A stretch of 64,000 nucleotides of DNA from Atkinsonella hypoxylon (lineage: Eukaryota; Ascomycota; Sordariomycetes; Hypocreales; Clavicipitaceae): assembly GCA_000729835.1 (NCBI GenBank), contig JFHB01000093.1:1-64000 (forward strand), written 5' to 3'. Below the pieces are notes generated by a model, which saw only the letters and a list, made by a program, of their open reading frames with translations, was not told where the DNA came from and did not search any database. The position numbers and the translations under genes were made by a program. Shown piece by piece: positions 11,000-21,069 of this stretch. Positions within the stretch are counted from its first letter, which is position 1; the number at the start of each line of letters is the position of its first letter.

Positions 11000-13900
11000 C
11001 GTCCCTTTACTATAACTTAAATTAATTTAGTGCCTCTATATTAAGAAAGTTTTCTAGTAGTTTCTATATAGACTAAATAAATTCTACCTACTTAATAAGC
11101 ACTTAATAGTATCTCCCTTAGCCTAAAGCGTTTTTAGCAGCTAAAATTTCCTTTACTCTATATTCCTTAAGGGATAAGTTAGTATCTATTATAGTTAGCT
11201 TAGAACTAAGCCTTAAGTTTACTAGCTGCTAGAAAAGTAAGAGGTTTATTGCTACTTACTTAATAAGGTTAATATAGAAAACTAAGTAAATTCCTAGTAA
11301 AATATCTAACTTTATAGTTAAAGGTATTAGTATATTTATAACTATATACTTTACTATAACCTAATTAAGCTTCTAACTTAAGCAGTTTATTTTAATATAA
11401 TAGAGCATTAACTAAACTAAGTTCTTTACTTTATACTATTCTACTAGCTTATAGCTTCTATTTAACTGCTTTTACTGCCTCTACTAGGTAAAGTTAATTG
11501 CAGCTTAAGCAATATTTATACTCTTCTATAGCTATTTAAGAAACACTAAAGCCTACCCCTTATATAAAACTTAGAACTCCCCTTTATCTATAAGCTTTTA
11601 AATAAAGTCTATATTATACCTATATATTGCCTAGTTTAAACTTATACTAGTTACTAAGGAATTTCTATTGTTAATAGCTAGCTAATATATAAAGAGATAT
11701 TTAGGCTAGTTAAACTATAAAAAAGCAACTATAACCTATAGAATTACTTATACTTTCTAATTAACTCTCTCTATTCTACTGTTTATTTATAGGTAATAGA
11801 ATATAAATAGTAATTATTTAATTCTAATAAAGCAATAAAGAGTAGTCTAAAAGGTGCTTAACTAATTTAAACTATAGTTAGAGATAATTTATTTTAGAAA
11901 CCTATAAAACTACTACTAATAATACTTAAACTACTAAGTGTATTCCTCTACCTTTATAGAGGTTATTACTTCTAACTATATATACTTTAAAAGTTAATTA
12001 GTAATAACTATTAAGTAAAAGAGTATAGCTTAGTTTAGCGCTAGTAAATCTATTATAAAATCTATAGAGATCTATAACTAATACCTATTTAGCGCTAGAA
12101 TAGATTGTAAGAGGCCTTACTATAACCTCTTACTCTTTTAGCTGCTATAATAGTAGTAGTTTTAAATATATTAAGCAATATCTTAGGATAGCCTATTCTA
12201 GTAATAGTTATATATTAATACTTAAAATATAGTATTTCGTCCTAGGTAGCCTAATATTAATAACTTATATATTCTATATATTAGTATAGTAGTTAACAGC
12301 TTATACTTAAGGACCTAGAGGCAGCTTTAGTAAACTAGCACTCTTTATACATTAAGGGTGTAGTTTATAATCTATTCTTATATTTTTGCCTTTAATAGAA
12401 ACCTTCTCTCTTCCTTCTAAACTATATTTAACCTTATTAGGTATATTAAGTCTTTCTACACTCTTTAGTTCTATAGGCTCTATAAGTGTTTATCTAGAAA
12501 TAGTGTTATTCTAGCTAGCATCTATAAAGCCTTAGCTAGTTAACTTTCTAGCGTTACTTTACTAGCTATTTCTACTGTAATATCTTCTATAACCTCCTTC
12601 TCCTCCTTATCTCTATAGAGAGTACTAAAATAGCTAATAGAGAGAGGCTAGAGGACTTAGCCTATCTATAGCGTTACTCCCTCTTAATTCTGCTCTTATT
12701 ATAACAATATATTTAGCTGCTCTACCTATAGCTCTAAGCAGTATTATAGGTAGTAGTTAAAGAGAGAGAGAAGCTCTACCTATTTAGCCTAACGCTTAAA
12801 GATCTCTTATAAGAACGTAAAGTATTCTAGATTCTTATAGTTAGTAAGAATTATAAAAAGGTACACTACTCTCTATAACTTTACTGCTTAAGCTTTAAGG
12901 TAAAATATTATTGCTAAAAGCTCCTTATTATAAATAGTATAGTTACACTAAGCTAGAGATAATCTTACTAAATAGTATACTATAGGCTAAAGTACACTAG
13001 CTTTATTATATTAAAATAAACAGCTACTAAGGGCCTCTTCTAAGCAATTAGCCTTTACTACTATATTCTTCTTAGAGTTCTACTAGGCTAAGACTAAGTA
13101 TAAAGTAAAGGCTTCCTTAAGCCTTATAAATAATCTCTTATATTCCTTTATTTACTAAAATAGAACTCCCTTCTTTATTAAGTTAACTAAAGGCTCTATA
13201 ATATCTAAGAAATCTAATATAAAGTTACAGTAAAAGTTTATAAATCTAAGGAAGCTTTATACCTCTTATAACTTAATAAGAGCTTACTACTCCTAAATAG
13301 CTATAATTTTCTTTAGATTTAGGTGTATCTCTCTCTTTACTACTACTATAAAGCTAAGGTATTTAACTTTAGTTATAGTAAAGCAGTATTTCTTAAGATC
13401 TAAGTGCAGCTCTATTAGCTACAACTTTTCTAAGATTCTCTATACCTTATATATATAGTCTTTCCTAGAACTCTTTATATAAATAAGAATATTATCTAAA
13501 TAAGTAGTTATATAATTCCTAAGGGCCTCTTTTAGTGCACTATTAATATATTGTTAGAATATAGCTAGAGCCTCTACTAACCTAAAGGGGTAAACTAGCT
13601 ATTTAAAGAGGCTAAACTAGGTGTAAAATGCTGTAAGGTGCTCCTTACTGTTTACTATCTAGATTCTATAGAAAGCTAACTATATATTTAGCTTAGTAAA
13701 CTAATATACCTTTAATAATAACTTAAGTGTCTTTTTTATTAAGGGGAGAAAGTAATAGTTCTATTCTATAATTTTATTAAGAGCTTAATAATTAATATAG
13801 AATTACTAATTTTTACTTAGCTTTTTAGCTAAAAGAATAAGCACTACTACTAAAGAGAAGCTAGCTTAGATTTACTCTTTATCTATTAGGTCTATTATCT

Positions 13901-15600
13901 ACCTTTTAATTTCTAATAAATAGTTCTACAGTATATTATATAGTAAGGCCTACAGCAGTAACAGTAAGGAGCTATTTAGCTGCTGTTTTAGCCTAATATA
14001 GTAATCTAGCCCTTCTTTATACAGTAGAAAGCCTTAGGCTTTCTCTTCTTTAAAAAGATTATAAAAATCCTTTAACTTAAGTAGTAGCATTAGCAAACTA
14101 GGATCTTCTAGAGAGATTTACAATAATAATATAGAGGTAATTTCCTAAAGGCTTATAGCAATAAAATATATAGCAATCTCTTAGCTTTTACTCTATTTTA
14201 TTAAAGCGCTATAAACTGCTGCTAACACTAGTCTTATTAGGTTCTTAATGCCCTAAGAGCCTATTGCTTAAATTATAAGGCCCTTAGCCTTACCTACTAA
14301 TAAGCTCTAGCTAGTAGCGTTAAGGATAACTCTATTATAGGCTAACTATAGACTCCTAAAGATATAATCTTAGGTTAAGCCTAGGATTATATAGACTACT
14401 ACTAGAAAGACTTAGCTATTAATATCTACCTATAGGCAAACTAAAGAAGCAATTAAGGTGCTTCTTTAGTAACTATTATAGAACTACTGTTTAACCTTTA
14501 CTGCTGTTTACACTATCCTTTTGTGCAGCAATAGAACTTACTTTAGGCTAAAGTATTACACTAAACTCTTACTTATTGCAGTAAAGCAGTTATACCTACT
14601 ATTTATCTATATATTATAGAATAATAGTTAGTTAAAGAGTATAGAGATAAAGAACAGTAATATATCTATTTTCTTAGTTATCTCTCTATATTCTTCTTCT
14701 AGCTGCCTACTAAGTAAGAGTTATTACGTTATCTATATTACCTTTACCTCTATACTAAGCTTAAGGCTAAAGGTAAGCCTTTTTCTAACTTATTAGAGTT
14801 CTTCTTCTATATATTATCTATAGCTACTACCTATACACTAGTTAATTTTAGCTTATATTCTACTAGTTGCAATCTATATTCTTAAATATAGTATTAAAAT
14901 AACCTATATTAAAGGTATTACCTTTCTTAATAGTATTTCTTAAGTTTAGCCTTAAATGCCTACTTTACTTATAAAATATCCTTATTTAGTTATTTTACTT
15001 TAGATTTCTTTGCGCTCTTTTTCTATTTCTATTAAGTTCTTATAGTATTAACCCTAGTTATTTTAGTGTTGCTATTCTAGGGCCCTTTAGAGCTAGAGCT
15101 ATATTTTTACTAGTGCTATTCTTTAATATAATATAACTTAAGGTTTAGCGTAATACTGCAGTAGCGCTCTACTGCCTAAAGGTAGTTATAATGTAGAATA
15201 TCTCTTTTTACACTATAATCCTTTATTTCCTTATTAAGCGCTATCTATAACTTAGCTAACTTTACGCTATTATTCTAGTTAGCCTTTTCTATTAGTATAA
15301 TTTTCTCTTTAAAATAAATATAGAATTCTATAAACTACTTATTACTACCTTATTAAAGCTAATTAAGCTTAATTAAGGCCTAGTTTTACTAGTAAAGATC
15401 TATAAAGACTAATTTTAAGTAATTAAGGAATCTCTATATATTGTATTCTCTTACTTTACCTACCTTATAATAGGCAGCTACTCTCTACTAGACCTTAGGC
15501 AATAAGCTTTAGTATAAATAGTACTACTAGTTCTATATTATGCCTATAAAAGCGCTATTAGCCTAGAGCTTTTAGGTAATTACTATTTACTAAGCCTAAA
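11000..15600 (-). pseudogene. Chromovirus B gag-pol
   Basis: Read on the minus strand, Gag lies at about 15500-14600. The protease tail is at about 14450-14330. RT carries YLDN (13502-13491) in place of YLDD, followed by ILIY. RNase H is at about 13100-12700. Integrase has an HHCC-like zinc region (about 12330-12100) and a catalytic core containing the ISIDF block (about 12080-12060). A C-terminal chromodomain (about 11175-11020) has the EYRVKEIL start and a YQVL core. The chromodomain is the mark of chromoviruses, where it can guide integration to methylated histone H3. Stops in the walked frames are TAA and TAG, and key Asp residues are partly changed to Asn, both as RIP predicts. Confidence 0.82.
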
Positions 15601-15931
15601 AGCTCTATTTATTTCTATTATAAGGGTTTACTATAGGTAAAGGCTTCTATTTAGGTTCCTTTAGCTACTAACTTACTGCAGCTTAAAGCTGCTCCTTTAT
15701 CTATATATAGTTTGTTGTAAAGCGTTATAGTTCCTTTATTTATAGGGATTAGCTCTTAACTAACTTATAAAGTACTGCAATTTCTACTGCTTTCTAGCTA
15801 ATTTCTACTGTACTTTCCTCTATCTCTCTATAGAGGTTAAAAGAGTGTTTAGGCTAGCTAGCTAGGCCCTTATTGCTATAACTAAATAATATTGTTTTTA
15901 CTAATATTCTATCTATAGAATAATTATAGTA
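15601..15931 (-). other. Chromovirus B leader and primer-binding region
   Basis: On the minus strand, TACTATAATTATTC directly follows the 5' LTR. Copies C and F carry the same sequence. No TGG-type tRNA primer site can be recognised, either because RIP altered it or because this family primes differently. I see no confident coding before Gag. Confidence 0.5.
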
Positions 15932-16254
15932 TATAATAAACTAACCTAGGAGCTACTACTAACTAGCGTCTATAATAAGAACTATAATTATAGAGAGAAA
16001 AGGAGGAAGAGAGAAGGAACTAAAAGCCTCTCTATACCTTTATACTATATATTTAAAGGTAGATCTATCCCCTTAGGAGCCCCTTTTAGTATATACTCTA
16101 TAGCTAAGGTTTTCTCTCTAGGGCCTAGTAAAGCCTAGCTAACCCCTAAATAAATGCAGCTTGCTTCTATCCCTTTACCTACATAGATCTCTATCCCTCT
16201 TCTGCTGTCCTCCCTCTACTGAAAGACCCGAGCCTAAGGCTCGAGTCCATAACA
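15932..16254 (-). repeat. Chromovirus B 5' LTR (323 bp)
   Basis: On the plus strand it reads TATAATAAACTAACC to GTCCATAACA. The right-hand 110 bases are nearly unmutated, while the left part is AT-converted. This again shows outer edges escaping RIP. Confidence 0.92.
16225..16247. repeat. Palindrome at the LTR tip
   Basis: Arms GACCCGAGCC and GGCTCGAGTC flank TAA, giving a 10-bp stem with one mismatch. In C the copy at 57259-57281 is a perfect palindrome with arms GACTTAAGCC and GGCTTAAGTC. Every chromovirus LTR in the window has it, seven bases from the sense-strand 5' end of the LTR. Function is unknown. Confidence 0.8.
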
Positions 16255-16259
16255 CTAAC

Positions 16260-18134
16260 CTAAAATTAGCTAAAGTAGCTAATTATCTATTGCAATTTAA
16301 CCTAAGAGTCTTCTATATACTAGAAGTGCTAAACGTAGTGCTAGATGCGCTCTCTAGGTTGCTAGTTACAGTCTTATACTAAGAGGAGGCTTATAACAGC
16401 AAATTTAATAAGCTTAATGTAAGTACGTTTTTCGCTAAAGAATACAGCGCTATAGCAGTATTAGATAAAGGTTTAAAAGAGGAAATTGTTTAAGGCTATA
16501 GTTCTAATCTAAAGCTTAGCAGAATTATAGAAGGTATTAAGGACTTTCGCGAAAAGTAGGATTAGCAAAATTAACAATAAAGACTAAGGATTCTGCTGTA
16601 TAGATAGACCTTATAAGATAATAGACTTTTATACTATTATAATAGAAAAGGCCTATTTTAACTGTATATACCTATAAAGGTTGTAGAATCTATCCTTAAA
16701 ACAGTCTATAACAATTAGAACTATTTTAGCGCCTATAAAATAGCAGTAGAATTATAGGTAGTTTACTTTCTGTAGATATATAAGCGGATTTAAGCCTATA
16801 TTGCTTACTGCTGCACCTATAAAGAAAACGCAATTAACTGCAGTAAGCTGCTAGAGGAATTAAGGTTGTTAGAGTTAGTTCTAACTCTCTTCTATACAAT
16901 TTCGCTTAATTTTATTACTAATATACCTAAAGTTAGCTTAATAAACACTCTATAGCAAAAAGATAGATATAGCTTCTATAACTTACTGTATTTAGTAAAT
17001 TGCCTATTTAGTAAGTAAACAATTCTTATACCTAGGTATACAATATATACAGCAGAAATTTAGGTAGAACTACTCTTATAGATGCTGTATTTATTAAACT
17101 AAGGCCTTCTTAAGTAGATTATAAGCAACTAAGATCTAAAGTTTATTTCTAATGTTTAGAGAAGTATATTTACTTAAATTAGAAGTAAATTGCTTATAGC
17201 TACAGCTTACTACCTATAGACAAATAGAACAGCTAAATAGAAGAATTAAATAGTTATTATTGCTGTTTAATACTATATAGTTATAAATCTAGATACACTA
17301 TAGACTGCAATACTTTTAGCACTATAGCACTAACTTAATAATATAGTAGTAGCTAGTATAGAGATTTCCTCTAACGAACTTATATATAGTTTCTAACTAG
17401 CTACTATTGTTAATTTAATCTAATTAGATAATGTTCTTAGCAATAGAATAGATATAAGTAATATAGCTATACTTTAGAAGCTATACTAGCAAGAGGTAGA
17501 AATAGCTATTAGTATAGTAAATGCCTTAAGTAAGATTAAATATAACGCTTAATATAAGCTTATTAACATTAAAGTAGAGAATATAGTCTACCTATAATTA
17601 CACTAAGGATATATACTTCTAGAAAAGCTAAAAAAGAAATAGTCTCCTTAATAAGTAAGGCTATATAAGGTTCTTATAAAAGTAAGCCTATTATTATTTT
17701 ATCTAGATTTCCTACTAGATTTATATATACATTTAGTAGTATTAGTAGCTTACCTTTAGAAGCTAAGATAAAGTAAAGACCCTTTTAACTAGAAAGAGTA
17801 ACTACTACTGCTAATTGCAATAAAAGGGTTTAGTACAGAGAACTATTAGGAAATTAAGCGAATTTATACCTATTAAATCTAATGTTTCTATAGTAGGTTA
17901 AGTAAGCTGCATTTAGAATTCCTTATACAATAGAAAGGGTTCTCTACTAAAGATAACTAATAGATTTCTAAAGATAAGCTTAAAGTTAATACTTTTAAAA
18001 TTATAAATAAATATCTATAGAAGCACTTTATAAATTAGAAAAAAGAGTATTAGCGTTATTAGAAGAGTAATATAGCCTACTAAAAAACCCTAAATTAGCT
18101 AGTAGAAGCTTACTACTAACTCTTTTCTTTATAA
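16260..18134 (+). pseudogene. Element A gag-pol, RNase H end and integrase
   Basis: The gag-pol frame of element A resumes in phase after B. It starts with the RNase H end, read as NLKLAKVANYLLQF and closing at DALSRL (about 16350). The integrase core has its first Asp changed to Asn (16998) in a block ending LFSK. The second lies in ISNQDLKF (Asp to Asn at 17127). The Glu was changed to Lys (17235), 35 residues further on, which gives the DDx35E spacing. A GPF/Y-like module (about 17650-17760) has an IHLVVLVAYL block. The frame ends near 18134 after a Tyr/Lys-rich stretch (about 17990-18120) that may be a decayed chromodomain. All catalytic changes fit G-to-A. Confidence 0.82.
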
Positions 18135-18465
18135 GTCTTAATTTCCTTTATTATATAATAGATTATTTAAATCTCTTAGTATCTTTTTCTTTATTTCTTT
18201 ATTTATTATTATTAGAACTATTAAAATTAACCTATATTATAGAATTATAAAAGGTTAAGAAGAAAACACCTATAAATCTATATACTGTTGTTTTAACCTA
18301 CTTTTTCTGTAAATTTACCTTTACTTTTATAAATTTTTACGCTTTCTACTATATAACCTTTTTCTTATACCTTTATATATTATAAAGTCTTTATAAATTT
18401 ATTAATACTGTTGCAGCTACTGCTTTTTCTATTCTCTTAAGCTATTATTTAGCTACTTTTAATAG
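18135..18465 (+). other. Spacer between pol and third frame of element A
   Basis: AT-rich stretch with no clear coding similarity. Short open pieces exist but do not join to either neighbour with confidence. Confidence 0.4.
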
Positions 18466-20280
18466 TTAAACACTAGAATACTACACTAAGGGCAATAGAC
18501 TACCTATAGAGTAAATTCCTATAGCCTATAGAACTAACTAGCCTCTATAGAGCTACTTCTAGCTCTTTCTATCTCTTCTGCAGAAAATCTACTACTATTA
18601 TCCTTTTCTTTTAGTAGTTCAGAATTATTAATTCTAGTAAACCTAGATAGCCTATTCTAAGAAGGGAATAACAATAGTAACTATACTTAAGCTATAATAC
18701 TACTACTATTTAAACCTAAAGAAGAATATATTGCTTCTAATATATATATTAATTATAATAATAGTTCTAACGCTAAAAGTAAAGGTTTTAAGTTTAAAGA
18801 GTAGAAATATAACTATAAAGGTAATATAGTAGCTATAGAGCTAAATAACATTAAAACTTATCTTATATTGCTTAATTTCTACTGCCTATATAGCACTTTT
18901 AGTAGGCCTAGAAGTGCTAAGAGCACCTTAAAAGTTAATAAGTTTATCTCTAGCACTATTTCTATAGAAATTAAAGATAACATTAATATTACTAATGTAG
19001 AGCCTATTATAGAAAACTATAGTTAGTATTACTATACTAATAGAGCTAAAGAAAAGGTATAGGATATAGAAAATACTATTTACACTTATACCTATAAATT
19101 TGCTCTTAAAGGCAGTATAATAAATAAAACTAGCATTAAGGTCTCTAAAGATAATATATATTACTTACTCTAGTAGAATATAGTAATATATATCTTTAGG
19201 ATTTACAATAACTATAAAGTAAAGCACTAGAACTAGCAATATAAAGGTAAGGATGCTAAGATATTTATAGGTAACGCTAAAGTAGCTAGAAAAGGCAAGA
19301 TATAGGTAAAAGTAGTAGCTACTGTATACTATAGTAGCAATATAGTAAAAAGAGGTAAAGAAACTATTACTATAGATTTATCTACTAGTCTACTGTTATA
19401 GGCAGCGTTACTTACTATCTACTTCTCTAATAAATTTAGCAGGATTAACAGCACTATTGTAGGTGCCTTAGCTAGTATTAGCTGTATAGACTTACTCTTT
19501 ATTCTATTAGCTAAGGTATAATCCTAAAGCTAGTATAATAGTTTCCTTTAGGAGAAGTATAAATCTAACGCTAAAGAAATAATTAAAGCCTACCTTAAGG
19601 ACACTCCTATAGGTAGTAATGCTATATAGAAGTAACTTAACCTCTATATTGCTAAAATTAATAAGTTAAATAAAAAGATTAACTAGGTTAAAATAGAGGC
19701 TAAAGAAGGTCTATTTAATAAGCAGTTTAACAAATTATAAACTGCTATCTATAGTATATATAACTAACTAAATAGTATAAGTTAATTTAATAAAGGTATT
19801 AATAACGTTATTAATAAAAACAAAACCTTACTAAAGGTTGCTAGTAATATTAATATACTATAGGCAGAAAGTAGACGCTTACAACATAAAATTAACTGCA
19901 TTTATATAGACTTCTTAGAACACTTAACTAACTAGCCTATTGCTATATAAAGCCTCTTTAGTAATAGATTTAGCACTATTTAATGTAGAAAAAGTGCTTA
20001 GTTTATACTAATTAACCTATCTTTAATGTATTTCTCTCTATTAATTCTATAAAAGATACCTCCTGCAGTAAAGCTAACGCTAACTAAGGTAAAAACGCTA
20101 ACTAAGAGGCTAGCTGTAGGTAAACTAGTAGAAACGCCTACTAAGCGTAAGACTAATGCCTTCTAGGTAAAACCCTCCCTAAAGCCGCTAGAAATGTCCT
20201 TTAGCTTTACTTTCTAGAGAGAACTAACGGCCTACTACAACTAACTAACAATTTACTGCTATTAAGAATGCCTAGGGATT
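18466..20280 (+). pseudogene. Element A third reading frame, no known family recognised
   Basis: A frame of about 600 codons lies between integrase and the 3' LTR, on the same strand but in a different phase from gag-pol. Only TAA and TAG interrupt it where I walked it. The N-terminal part is Ser/Leu/Asn-rich. The middle (about 18780-19400) is Lys/Ile/Asn-rich with possible beta structure. A segment at about 19560-19900 is rich in Lys, Asn, Gln and Leu with spacing suggestive of a coiled coil. Next come a clear run read as ESRRLQHKINCIYIDFLEHL (about 19870-19925) and a Lys/Thr/Pro-rich basic tail (about 20055-20190). I see no signal peptide or envelope-like membrane segment. It is not Gag, PR, RT, RH or IN. 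It could be a lineage-specific accessory gene or a captured host gene. Confidence 0.6.
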
Positions 20281-20808
20281 AGAACAAGCTGCATATATAT
20301 AGAGATATATTCTAAAGGGATTTAATAGAAAACTAGCTTTAAGATAAATTAATTTTTAATGCTTATAACACTATATAGAACAAGCTTACACAAGGAATAT
20401 ACTATATAGATTTAACAAATTAGCTTTATTATATAAGATTAATTTATAGGATTTAATATTGTTTAGGATAATTTTACGTAACTTTACTTATATATAGGTT
20501 ATAGAATAAGCTTTAACGCTTTATTAGGTTTAAGGAAATCTATTAATTTAACATATAGATTTAATAGTTACTAGATTATAAGTGTAATTTAGGCATTATA
20601 AGTGCACAGAAAAATACGTAAATATAGCAACCTACACTGCAGATTGTACTACAACAACAATAACAACGTGTGCTTACGCAATAATACAACAACTACCTTT
20701 CTGCGCCTTTTATAACAGCTAGATTAACGAGTTATTTAGTTTAATCTAACACACCTTCTAATAACTAACAATTAATTTTAGAACAGCTAGGATAGCCGAT
20801 CTTTTTCG
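20281..20808 (+). other. Element A 3' untranslated region
   Basis: No coding is evident. A short GC-richer part near 20600-20800 (GTGCACAGAAAAATACG, CAACAACAATAACAACGTG) is less RIP-mutated and leads into the polypurine tract. Confidence 0.45.
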
Positions 20809-20820
20809 TAGGGGCAGCAC
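20809..20820 (+). other. Possible polypurine tract of element A
   Basis: TAGGGGCAGCAC lies one base before the 3' LTR. It is purine-rich and correctly placed, but interrupted by two C residues. Confidence 0.4.
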
Positions 20821-20821
20821 T

Positions 20822-21064
20822 TATTACAGAATAATTATATAGACCTATAGGTTACTAGTGCACGTAACCGTAATTATATATAAGTAGTTAGAAGCAACAC
20901 TTAGGTAGTTAGATTGAACAATCAACTATTATTTACCAGAATACTATTACTAGATGCTCCCTACAGCAACTCTTACGACTTCTCTCACGAATCTTTGCAT
21001 GACCTATTGAATCCAACAACCCATTGTTACTTCCGACAAACCCGTGTCGGATCCCACCGTAACA
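20822..21064 (+). repeat. Element A 3' LTR (243 bp)
   Basis: Starts TATTACAGAAT (RIP form of TGTTACGG) and ends CACCGTAACA. The last 150 bases keep many CpA and CpG sites that are TpA in the left LTR, while the first 45 are converted. A reading frame runs from this LTR into copia codons (20914-21285); it is chimeric and not a gene. Confidence 0.92.
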
Positions 21065-21069
21065 CTAGT
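21065..21069. repeat. Target-site duplication CTAGT, right copy
   Basis: Second copy of the CTAGT at 3403-3407, closing the element A insertion in copia-1. Confidence 0.9.

Larger units (their letters stand above)
8555..16254 (-). mobile_element. Ty3/gypsy chromovirus B, nested in element A
   Basis: A 7,700-bp element with 323-bp LTRs at both ends and a CTAAC duplication. The minus orientation is shown by a polypurine tract reading on the minus strand next to the left LTR, and by RT (YLDN at 13491-13502) and integrase reading on the minus strand. From right to left it holds leader, Gag, PR (about 14330-14450), RT, RNase H (about 12700-13100), integrase (about 11800-12450) and chromodomain (about 11020-11175). 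Next come a 2-kb tail with an opposite-strand reading frame, a tandem repeat and the 3' LTR. The tail near 8900-9360 is much less RIP-mutated than the matching parts of C, D and E. Confidence 0.92.
3408..21064 (+). mobile_element. Ty3/gypsy retrotransposon A, interrupted by chromovirus B
   Basis: Two 243-bp LTRs bound this element, with the 8-bp inverted ends TGTTACGG and CCGTAACA seen at its outer edges and a CTAGT duplication. Taking out B (8555-16254) and one 5-bp duplication leaves about 9.95 kb, which is long for a fungal Ty3 element. It carries one long gag-pol frame with Gag, PR, RT, RNase H, integrase and a GPF/Y-like tail, then an extra frame at about 18466-20280. The order RT-RH-IN marks Ty3/gypsy. 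It is heavily RIP-mutated apart from its outermost tens of bases. Confidence 0.92.

Noticed and set aside
16161..16382. Open stretch of 73 codons
   Set aside because: It begins in the LTR of chromovirus B and ends in the RNase H of element A. Only the RNase H part is meaningful, and it is annotated with element A.
18466..20280. Envelope gene in element A
   Set aside because: The third frame shows no signal peptide, no clear membrane anchor and no cysteine pattern. I describe it as unrecognised instead.
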